This document shows positions 12,047 to 20,994 of a stretch of DNA of 64,000 nucleotides, piece after piece. This DNA is from Zantedeschia hybrid cultivar (Eukaryota > Streptophyta > Magnoliopsida > Alismatales > Araceae). The stretch is from the NCBI GenBank assembly GCA_030544215.1, contig JARZZO010000010.1, forward strand, positions 54,291,564 through 54,355,563, written 5' to 3'. The position numbers and the translations under genes are program-made. The notes below the pieces were generated by a model. The model was not told the origin of the DNA and ran no database searches. It saw nothing but the letters and a program-made list of their open reading frames with translations. Position 1 is the first letter of the stretch; every line of letters starts with the position of its first letter.

Positions 12047-13550
12047 ACCAGCAGCCAGGAGCATGGCTCTGAGTATTACGGTCAATATCTGTAAAAAGGC
12101 CGTAGATGCATGTCTGGTCGACACAGGGGCTTCAATTAATGTCCTGCCTCCGAAGACCCTTGAATTGTGTGGTGTACCCAAGGAAAAATGGTTGTCTAAC
12201 CCTATTTATGTAACAGCATATGATAATTCTACCCGTTCCCCTCTGAGAATGGTCTATTTAAAAGTAGAGTTAGGCCATGTATGTCATACCGAGGTCGAAT
12301 TTCACATTTTGGAAATCGATCCTTCCTTGAATGCTATTTTGGGTCGTCCTTATATAAAAACCCTCGAGCCAATTCCCACTACGAATCATCAGTGCCTCAA
12401 ATTTCCCTACAAAGGACAAATCATTAAAGTTACGAGCATGCCGATCCTTGCTGCTGCTCACTCCTTGAATATCAAGCCAACTTCTTCACCTGGCCGACAA
12501 CCTTTTCTGTCGGTATTACAGGTTTACCGTCCGGTGGCTGATCCTTTAAAGGCCGTCACTCTTACTCCTTATCCACTGAATGCCATAAAGCGGGAGAAGT
12601 GCATGAGTACCCCTGGCTGGAAAATAATGATGAAGGGTGGTTATCAGCTTGGAAAGGGCCTGGGCATACAATTACAAGGCAGAACCACGCCCATCAAGGA
12701 CAACCGAAGGACACCTGGAAATGGCCTGGGCTATAGGCTAAGAAAAGTAAAGCAGGACATTACCCAGCAAGAAGAAAATGAAGACGGCCAGAAGATATGG
12801 GAGACAATGTCTACACCATGCAAAGAAGGTCGGGACCCCTTAACATGGACCTTATACACACATTTCGTCAATGGGCCTATGATCAATCATGATAATACAG
12901 TGGTCATCACTTCCTGTTTTGACCTCCATGACATATATGGAAGGTACCTGGCCAAATATTGTTCAGAATTGCTCATGTACCAGTCCTTGGAGGCTCTGCG
13001 GCCAATGAAAAGGAGGAAGTTCCAAGACCCTGAGTGTGAATGGTATAGATAGTTTGACTTAAGGGATCTGTATATTGCATTAAATAGACTATTTCTTGAT
13101 CCTTCCGAACCTAAGTGGCCGCCACAAATAGATGAACTGATTGAAGGGCCTGGTGCCATTTTTGACAAAAGAATTCTGCTGTCTGAGGAAACAGATGAAG
13201 GGGAGCCAGATGACCCCTACGAGGCTGGTTATACCACGGATCTTCTCTGGAGGGGGACTTATCCTTCTCATATTTTCACACTTCATACCTTGTTCCGCAC
13301 TTTGCTTCTGACCCTGACTTGGTCGCGGGTCATTACTGAAGATATTCCACGGGCTCCACCCATCATGATCACCCTGTCCCCACGGGACTTCATTCCTCAA
13401 CCTCCTCTCGATCCAGAGAGGATTTATGATTTAATCTGGGACATACTACTGTATGATCCCCCCAACCCTTTGGCCTTGGTGCCGCTTCCTCTATCACATT
13501 CTCCTCCTATTCACCTACATTCTTGTTTTATGATTAATTCATCTTTTCTC
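12047..13550 (+). pseudogene. pol: Element A protease and G-patch-like region
   Basis: This is the aspartic protease part of the A polyprotein, open from 12063 to 13052. The catalytic motif VDTGAS is intact, followed by INVLPPKTLELCGV and the flap/ILGRPYI region. About 180 residues on is a glycine-rich GYQLGKGLGIQLQGRT segment that resembles a G-patch. TAG at 13050-13052 replaces the TGG codon seen in B. The frame then resumes and runs uninterrupted into the RT at 13290-14582. The frame is shared with the upstream end of gag (PAARSMALSITVN), so A preserves a fused gag-pro arrangement that B has lost. Confidence 0.85.
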
Positions 13551-15189
13551 CAAAAAAAAAACACCAATTTGGCAATAAATTTCTCTCAGATCCTCATTGA
13601 GGAAACTTCCTACTTGTCCAATTGTACCCCATCGCACGGGTCATTCGGTCAAAATTCTCTTTTAGATCTACTCTACCCCTCCCCTCGGGAGGATTCCCCT
13701 GTATTTCCGCCTATATCCTATAATTTTCATTCTGCTTTGTCCTCATTAGGTCAAGATAGGGAGTCTAGCGAAGTTAGGGAGTCTATTTCTAGGCAGGTTA
13801 ATCTGGTTAAGAAATCTAGAAAATCTAAGAGTAAACAAATTCCAGATAGATACGTCCAGGATTTAGCTGATAAATGTCTTTCTTGGTCTATGATCCCTCA
13901 GCTATTAGAGAATCCTATTCAGATGCCAGAAGATTGTGTAGATGATGAGTCAGTTAATGATGGATATGGGATGTATGAATTGATACACGAAAAAGACCCC
14001 ATTGTTGAAAATGAGGAAGATGACAAGGACGCGGCTGAGGCATATGCCAGTGGAGTAAAAAGATTCGATGAACCCTCAGCTACCGTAGAAGAGCCCACCA
14101 AAGAGATCAATCTTGGGACTGAAGACGAACCTAAGGTTGTCCTCGTTAGCAAGAATCTTTCTGAAATGGATGAGAAGGCAATGGTACAAGTTCTTAAGGA
14201 TTATAAGGATACTTTCGCCTGGAGTTATGAGGATATGCCGGGGTTAGACTCATCACTAGTGGAACACAGGTTGACATTAAAGGATAGAGCTAGCCCGGTC
14301 AAACAGAAGTTAAGGCGATTCCACCCACAGATGACTTTGAAAATGAAAGAAGAGGTCAATAAGTTACATAAAGCCAAATTCATTAGAGTTGTCCTCTATC
14401 CACGATGGGTGGCTAACATAGTCCCGGTTATGAAGAAGGATGGGAAGGTCAGAATCTGTATTGACTTCCAAGATTTGAACCGGGCATGTCCTAAGGATGA
14501 TTTTCTATTGCCTCACATTGATGTACTCATTGATAATACTGCTGGTTATGAAACTTTATCATTTATGGATGGATTTTCATGATACAATCAGATTAAATTG
14601 GCAGAAGAAGATCAAGAAAAGATATCATTCACTACACATTGGGGGACATACTACTATGTCGTCATGCCTTTTGGATTAAAGAATGCTTAAGCCACTTATC
14701 AGAAGGATATGATGGCAATATTTCACGACATGATGCATATCGATCTAGAAGTGTATGTGGATGACTTGTTGGTGAAATCTAAGACTAAGGCTGAGCATGC
14801 CAAAGTTTTGGCAAAAGTATTAGAAAGATCGAGAGAATATCAGTTAAAGATGAACCCCAATAAATGTGTATTCAGGGTATTTTCAGAGAAATTACTTGGA
14901 TTCATTGTCAGTAAACGGGGAATTGAGATCGATCCCAATAAGGCAAAAGCTATCAGAGAAATGCCACCTCCCAAAAACTTGAAAGAGTTGAGAGGATTGA
15001 TCGGGAGGTTACAATTTATTCGCCGTTTTGTCTTCCAGCACTCACAAAGGTATAAGCCGTTCTACGAGCTTACCAAGCCGGGAGTCAAATTCAATTGGGA
15101 CGATAAGTGTCAGGAGGCGTTTGATGGATTAAAGAATTATTTGGCAAGTCCTCCTATTTTGAGACCACCATCTCCGGGCAAACCGTTGA
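13551..15189 (+). pseudogene. pol: Element A reverse transcriptase
   Basis: The acidic linker, then the RT palm (CIDFQDLNRACPKDD, LSFMDGFS) and YVDDLLVKSK at about 14750-14780 are clear. TGA at 14581-14583 replaces a glycine codon, and TAA at 14688 disrupts the NAGATYQ segment. The second half is open again at 14709-15189 and reads to PSPGKPL. The solo LTR at 15190 interrupts it; the sequence resumes at 17404 with RNase H. The run of ten A at about 13552-13561 keeps protease and RT in one frame here, unlike the nine-A run in B. Confidence 0.87.
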
Positions 15190-15287
15190 TGTAAGGATTG
15201 AGATTTTCGGATTCGGTTATCGGGTCAGTTTTCGGAGTCGGATCGCTAAGTTCGGGCCCAGATGGGGCTGAGACTCAGTTCTATTTC

Positions 15288-15519
15288 GCGTCGAGCTTGC
15301 TCGACGCGGTTTAAACGGCGTCCAGCAATGTAGACGCGTTTTGGGTTGTGCCACGTGGGCGCCACGTGGGCTGGCCTTGGGCCGCGAGAGTATGGCCCCA
15401 GTCATATCGTCTGAATGGCGTCTTGGATGGACGACGCCTTTCAGAGTACGACCATGGCTTGTCAGTGTACGGCTCGGTCTTGTCATCTGAAAGACGTCGG
15501 GCATGCACGACGCGTTTTA
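15288..15519. repeat. Dyad repeats in solo LTR, group 1 (4 copies)
   Basis: Copies lie at about 15284-15312 (central perfect palindrome GCGTCGAGC-TT-GCTCGACGC, 15288-15307), 15311-15342, 15412-15443 and 15488-15519. All have 10 bases between CGTC and GACG. Confidence 0.8.
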
Positions 15520-16031
15520 CCCAGCTTCTGGTTGACCCCACGAACCCTCCTTCCTTTCCCTCATTTCCTCCTCCCTCTTCTCTCTCCTCTCTTCCTCCGA
15601 CGAGCAAGCAGCTCCTTTCTCCCCTCCTTCCTTTTTCTCCCACCATTTCATCTCTCCCTCCACTCCATCGACCTCCTAACTCCCACCACTACCACCACCA
15701 TCTCCTCCGCGGCGTTTTTCTCTCCGGACGGCGGTCGACGTCCAGGTGGAGTAACGGCATCCACGGCGGTACCGGCGGCGGCGTGGGACGAGGCGGGTAG
15801 GCGGCTTGGAGCTTGGAGGAGTTCAAGTACCCGGTAGGATGACGATCCCCGTGGTGTTTCAACTTAAAATCATGTTTGTTTTCCCGCTTTCAAGCATGTT
15901 TTGAGAACTTCTGGGGTAAAATGCTAATTACATGTATAGAAAAATTGTGGGATTTATCTCCTCCTTCCCCTCTATGTTTTACAGCCTTTTTTGTACGTTT
16001 TGGGGGAGAAATCCCACCTTGTGGATTGGGG

Positions 16032-16036
<5 letters not shown>

Positions 16037-16063
<27 letters not shown>

Positions 16064-16064
16064 G
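16037..16064 (+). repeat. G homopolymer, 28 bases
   Basis: An uninterrupted run of G on the plus strand just upstream of the second dyad group. It could fold into a G-quadruplex, and its exact length is likely to be unstable or sequencing-sensitive. Confidence 0.9.
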
Positions 16065-16082
16065 AGAACCTGTCTGTCGGAC

Positions 16083-16414
16083 CTAAATGGCGTCGAGGGG
16101 AAGCGACGCCTTTTAGAAAGGCGGCTCCCACCCACGACGTGATTTAGCCCAATAACAGACCCTGTTTCCGGACTGATGAGCGTCCAGGAACAGCGACGCC
16201 TTTCAAAAGGCGACTTGCTTGGGCGACGCGTTTTAAGTAAAATCGCCCTGTAGCCTGTCCCTGCTTTTGTCGCTATCAGGCGACAAGGGACAGCGACGCC
16301 TTTTAAAAGGCGGCGACATGTGACGACGCGTTTTAGGCCATTTCCGAGGCCATATTTCACATGAACCAGTTTAGGAGGCTTGAATGGCGTCGGCCTTGGG
16401 CGACGCGATTCAAG
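16083..16414. repeat. Dyad repeats in solo LTR, group 2 (7 copies)
   Basis: Seven copies in 330 bp: 16083-16116, 16116-16145 (degenerate), 16174-16205, 16203-16235, 16277-16308, 16304-16335 and 16379-16414. Neighbouring copies share arm bases, so the right arm of one runs into the left arm of the next. The last has 13-base arms (CTTGAATGGCGTC and GACGCGATTCAAG) with one mismatch. Confidence 0.82.
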
Positions 16415-17403
16415 ACAGAACCACATTAATTCATGTTGTTAACATATCTTCACACTGTTAGATAGTTTGGTTAATTGCATGTTTAAAATTGTACTCGAGG
16501 ATGAGGATTTTTATGTAATCGGATCGCACTATGTTGTGTTTTCGTGCGACCGTAGACCTAGACTGACAGTTGTAGCGCTTGCCACCCTGTGTCGGTGTGG
16601 GAGGGACACAGCGCCGGTGTGTGAGTGGTGGGGTGACGCCTAGAGAGAGGGTCACCTGGTGTACCCCGGGGTTAGCTAGTACTGGTGTAGGAGTGATACC
16701 TGTGGAGTGTCACTGGTGCTGGAGGAAGCAGAAACCACCTAGAGTCAGTTGGGCCGGAGTAGCTAGCGTGCTATCCGAGGGGTTACTGTTTGGTCTCAGC
16801 GGGTCGGTGTTTCCCGCGTTCGGCTGTGTGGTTGGCGTGTTTTGCCGAGACGCTGGTTGTAGGCTCCCTGGTAGAATGGTTTCAGAGTTGTGTATGTTAT
16901 ATCTCGAATGCATGTGTTTTATATCGAAATTTAGGAATTATGTTACATCTTTACTTGCTTATTCCACCTATATCTGTGTTACTGCACTTGTGGGTGCGTA
17001 AGTGGGCGGTGGGGATCGAAGGACTCACCCCTGCGGTTTTTAGGTGAGGGTTCCAGGCAGGCTTAGTGAGGAGAGTGCTGCTTAGTGAGGTGAGTGCTGC
17101 TTTGGGTTGCGCGCCAGCAGCCGTTGTTCCGGGGTATGCCCCGACGTAGTTGTTATTTTATTTTCTGGCATGTACGCTTAATTATTTCTTTTTAGCTGGA
17201 GTATGTAATTATTTGTTGTGTCAAGTCGCATTGTAATAACTTTTAATTCTTGCACTTCCTTTTCAATTCAATGCGATGTGAATGTTTAGCTTACTTTATT
17301 ATTTATTTCTCAGACTTATCTAGATCTTGGCTTGGCTCCAAATTAATGATTCGGTACCCATTTAGTAATCGGATTCCCGATTATAAGGTGGCGGGTCGTT
17401 ACA

Positions 17404-18513
17404 GTTGATACTATATATTTCTGTCCAGGATGATGCAGTGGGGGTTGTCCTAGCACAAGAAGATGAAAAAGGAAAGGAGAGGGCAGCCTACTATCTCTCT
17501 AAACTTCTCAACCCCGCTGAACAGAGATACAAAGTGATGGAGAAAACATGTGCAACACTTGTATGGGTGGTTCAGAAATTGAAGCATTACTTTCTAGCCT
17601 ATGAAGTCCATCTTATCCGATCAAGTTTATTTTTGAGAAATTTGTCATTACTGATAGGTTAGCACGATGGCAAAGCTTTCTATCTCAATTCGATATCACT
17701 TATATTCAACAGAAAGCGATCAAAGGCTATGCCATAGCAGAACATCTCACTCATCACCCCCTTCCTCGTTTTGATCCAGTCCGATCGGAGTTTCCGGATG
17801 AGGAACTGATGTCCATAGACCGAGTCAAAGATGACATGTGGACTTTGCATTTTGACGGAGTTCTGAATTCCTATGGAAAGGGTATCGGCATTGTTCTGTT
17901 ATCACCTAAAGGTGTCACCATTCCACAAGCCTTTCAGCTTGACTTTCCAGTCACTAACAATATAGCTGAATACGAGGCACTCCTTGTCGGCCTCGAGGCT
18001 GCTCATCTCCATGGTGCCACCAAACTCAGAATTGTAGGTGATAGCCAATTGATTCTTCGTTAGGTATTAACCAAATATCGAACTCTTGATCCCAAGCTCA
18101 AACCTTATCAAGAACTTATTTCTGCTTATGCTAAGCTTTTCATAAAGTTGATCTTCGTCCATGTTCCTAGGAATCAGAATATCTTAACTGACGCTCTAGC
18201 CTCACTTGCATCTTCTGTTAATATCCAATCAGCAGACAATCCGAATCAATCATCGTTTATAGGCGTCTTTCACCCGCCGTAAAAGACCCATCATTCCTTA
18301 GAACTAAGGAGAAGCTGCTGAAGAAGGTCAAAGATGGAAATATTTTGGAAAAGAGAGAAATCATGTTAATGGAGCTGTTAGAAGAGATGGATGATGAACA
18401 GAAACTATGGTACTACAAAATTGCTAAATATTGTGAAGATCAATCATATCCTGAGGAAGCCGCAGCTGAGGAGAAAAAAGTTATCAGGAGAGTTGCTCAA
18501 AGATACACCCTAG
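17404..18513 (+). pseudogene. pol: Element A RNase H and second RNase H domains
   Basis: This continues the A polyprotein after the solo LTR. The Ty3-type RNase H (DDAVGVVLAQED to LKHYFLAYEVHLI) is followed by a frameshift near 17640. The second, archaeal-like RNase H (MWTLHFDGVLNSYGKG, NNIAEYEALL, IVGDSQLIL) is open at 17809-18063 and ends at a TAG where B has CAA. Further frameshifts lie near 18230. The reading reaches the AQRYTLV segment and is cut by the insertion of B at 18514. Confidence 0.85.
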
Positions 18514-18700
18514 TGTAGACACGCTAATTTTGACGTCACTTCGAGTAAATTTCATATCATATAATAATGCCTCATAATGGTCTGATAATTAATCATTGAT
18601 TAATTTTTATTGATATTTTTGAGTGTCGGGTCAAACAGACATGTTTAAGTTAATTAATTGAATTGATTTTAATTCAAATTTCAGTTAAAATATGAAGAAA

Positions 18701-19002
18701 GTCTAAAAGGCGTCGACCCGTGTGAACGCTATTTAGACTTTATTCCTATTTTAATGTTTAAATTTGAATTTTAATTAATTGATTTATTAACTAAAAGGCG
18801 TCTGTGGAGGACGACGCGTTTTAGGTTTCCTAGGCTATCTTAACTTCTCTTCCGGATGTTTATCCTTATCTTAATTAGGGTAAAAGACGTCTACTAATGT
18901 GGACGCGTTTTACCTAATAAAGATAAAGATAAGTTTTCCCGGATATTTATCATTATCTTAATAAATCTGAAAGGCGTCAGCCAATGTGGACGCGTTTTAG
19001 AT
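18701..19002. repeat. Dyad repeats in U3 of 5' LTR (4 copies)
   Basis: Copies at 18701-18738, 18791-18824, 18879-18914 and 18965-19002, starts 90, 88 and 86 bp apart. Outer arms differ but pair within each copy: GTCT/AGAC, CTAAAA/TTTTAG, GGTAAAA/TTTTACC, ATCTGAAA/TTTTAGAT. The last ends 97 bp upstream of the TATA box. Confidence 0.85.
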
Positions 19003-19098
19003 AATTACAGATAAAGATGAATTAATCAGTAATTATCTGTCGGTTAAGGTAGATAAATCCTAGATTTTTCTATGTTAATCGCGAACGCAGAAAATGCC

Positions 19099-19106
19099 TA
19101 TAAATA
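19099..19106 (+). promoter_or_regulatory. TATA box of 5' LTR
   Basis: TATAAATA in the context GCCTATAAATACC. It is conserved at 37532-37539 in the 3' LTR and at 47868-47875 in the 3' LTR of A, so it is the likely LTR promoter core. Confidence 0.75.
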
Positions 19107-19846
19107 CCTTGCATATCAAGGAGTTAAAAAAAAAAAGAGAGAGAGAATTATTGAGCCTCAACGTTATAGCGATTTAGAGATCGAAGCAACCACGTCGGAA
19201 CGCCGGAGCGCTGCCATTTCCAGAAGTCGGCATCCCCTTTTTCAAGATCTTCATCTCTTCAAAGCTTCAACCAACTGGACTGGGCATAAGTTTTTCATAT
19301 CTGAATTTCATTTTCATTCATTAATCTCATTCTCTTATTCACTTCATGCAACACACACCATATCATTAATTTTCCAAAACCCATTTGTTCTAAAGGGGTT
19401 TCAAAGCCATTTAAACAAGTGAGTTGCTGTTTAAACATGTTTATAATCATGGTTAGCTTTGATATTTCTTCTATTTAGATTCTCATCATTTTTTTTTTTT
19501 TTTTTCTGTTTTCTTTCTCTGTCTCTGCTGCATTCAACAACCTCAACAAGAGATCAAAAGGGGGAAATCAAGCACAAGCCAGGAAAACTTCTGGACGATC
19601 CTCAACATTCAACAGCAAGAACAAAAGAACAAGAAAGGGCTCTCTTTCTTCAGCCGGCTGAAGGAGGGGAACCAAGGACTCATTCTTCCGCGTTTAAACA
19701 GGTAGGCGATCAAACTTCTTTTGAAGCTTTTTAGTTAAAAGTTTCTGGCGATCACTGCACTTTAGTTTCTGTTTTTAATAGGTTAATTTACTCTAAACAA
19801 CATAGTTTTTCACATAAATCACACGAGCAATTTTTCAGCACCTACA

Positions 19847-20994
19847 GCATTTTTTGGCGATCACGGTGGGACTTGGTCTCGCCGTCTTTTAGTTTCTTTT
19901 GTTCTTGCTGTCATCATATCAGGCACCCACGGTGCACCATTTGTGTCTCTCGACACGTCCTCACCAATTGGTGAGTGTTTAGTTTAATTAATTTCCCTCG
20001 TGCACCACGTGCACACCCCAGTGGCAAGATCTTGCCCTCCCCTCGATTAGTTCAAAAAAGCTGTTTTTTGTGATAAAATGATGTGTGATTGCGTGATTTC
20101 TTAGTTGTTTAGTTAGTAAATCATCCTGTTTAAAATCTGAAACTAAAAATCTTTGCATGAGTCGATTGTTTACTGCATTTTACCCTGTTTAAGGAGGATT
20201 CGACCCAGAAAATCCTTCTGGAAATCTGTTTCTGCGAACTAAAAAGCGTCCAGGAACAGCGACGCGTTTCAAAACAGCGTCAGCACTCCTAGACGCCTTT
20301 TAGCCTCCAGGTTTTCTCTGCTGTTTGCATCTGTTTCTGCGAAATAATTAAGTTCTGTGTTGAATAGCGTCGACCATCATCGACGCGATTCAGACAGTTT
20401 TTAGTTATTTTTCAGGCTTTCTCTGCTGTTTGCATCTGTTCTCTGCGAAAGAATTAAATTCTGTCTTGAATAGCGTCGACTATAATCGACGCGATTCAGA
20501 CAGTTTCTTAATTATTTTTCAGTTTCCAGATTTCTGTGTTGAGTGCTACCTACCCATTACTTTATTAAGCATTAGAGACCATCCAGGTCGCAGGGCATAC
20601 GCATTGAGGCTAAAACCCTCCTTTTCTTAGGAACACATTACTCGACGTCAACAACTCTCTCTGATTGGGTTGGTCCCTTGATCAGACTAGAGAAGTTGAC
20701 GTTGAGACCTCCATAAGTCCCCAAAATCAAGGTATTCCTCCTTGATCATCGGGCTGGTTGTACCAATTGAAGTCCCGGCTAGATTCCGAAAGCGTTGTGA
20801 GAGAGAACCCTAGAGAATAACGGTGGAAACTGAACTGAAACTAGGATCCTTCCCTGAGCGAAATTGTGGTTTAATCCAATTCAAATAATTCAACAAGGAA
20901 TCCTAAAATCACGTTAAGCATCCACTTGTTTGGTTAATCTCTGCACAACTTGTTTGATTAAATTTTTGAAAAAAAAAGAAGAGAATCTAATATC
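19847..20994 (+). other. Element B primer site and untranslated leader
   Basis: A candidate primer site starts with TGGCGATCACGG at 19855, eight bases after the LTR. I cannot assign the tRNA (tRNA-Arg is used by Ogre-type relatives). The leader contains four dyads (20239-20498) and a long imperfect stem at 20644-20703 (ACGTCAAC pairing with GTTGACGT). No ORF is supported. The leader ends at the gag ATG at 20995. Confidence 0.7.
20239..20498. repeat. Dyad repeats in leader of B (4 copies)
   Basis: Copies at 20239-20271, 20270-20303, 20361-20392 and 20467-20498. The last extends outward through CTGTC/GACAG, giving a stem of about 16 pairs. The first uses the spacer CAGGAACAGC, also found in the leader of A and in the solo LTR. 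Confidence 0.85.

Larger units (their letters stand above)
15190..17403 (+). mobile_element. Solo LTR (2214 bp) inserted in pol of A
   Basis: It begins TGTAAGGATTGAG and ends GGGTCGTTACA, with terminal TGTAA/TTACA and a perfect 5-bp target duplication GTTGA (15185-15189 and 17404-17408). There is no coding region, primer site or second repeat. The ends and the closing GGGTCGTTACA look like LTRs of Tekay/Del-type chromoviruses, but this assignment is from memory and tentative. It carries eleven dyad repeats in two groups and a run of 28 G. Orientation is assumed. Confidence 0.8.
18514..19846 (+). repeat. Element B 5' LTR
   Basis: It starts TGTAGACACGC and ends CACCTACA. U3 contains four dyads at roughly 88-bp intervals and then a TATA box at 19099. 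An ORF at 19072-19422 is repeated in the other LTR and lies in the transcribed leader; it is not recognised as a protein. Confidence 0.93.

Noticed and set aside
15348..15837. Overlapping plus-strand ORFs in the solo LTR
   Set aside because: TC-rich and repeat-driven, without domain content, inside an LTR.
19072..19422. 116-residue ORF in the 5' LTR, repeated at 37505-37855
   Set aside because: It is part of the LTR and present twice for that reason; the A LTR does not keep the frame and no domain is visible.
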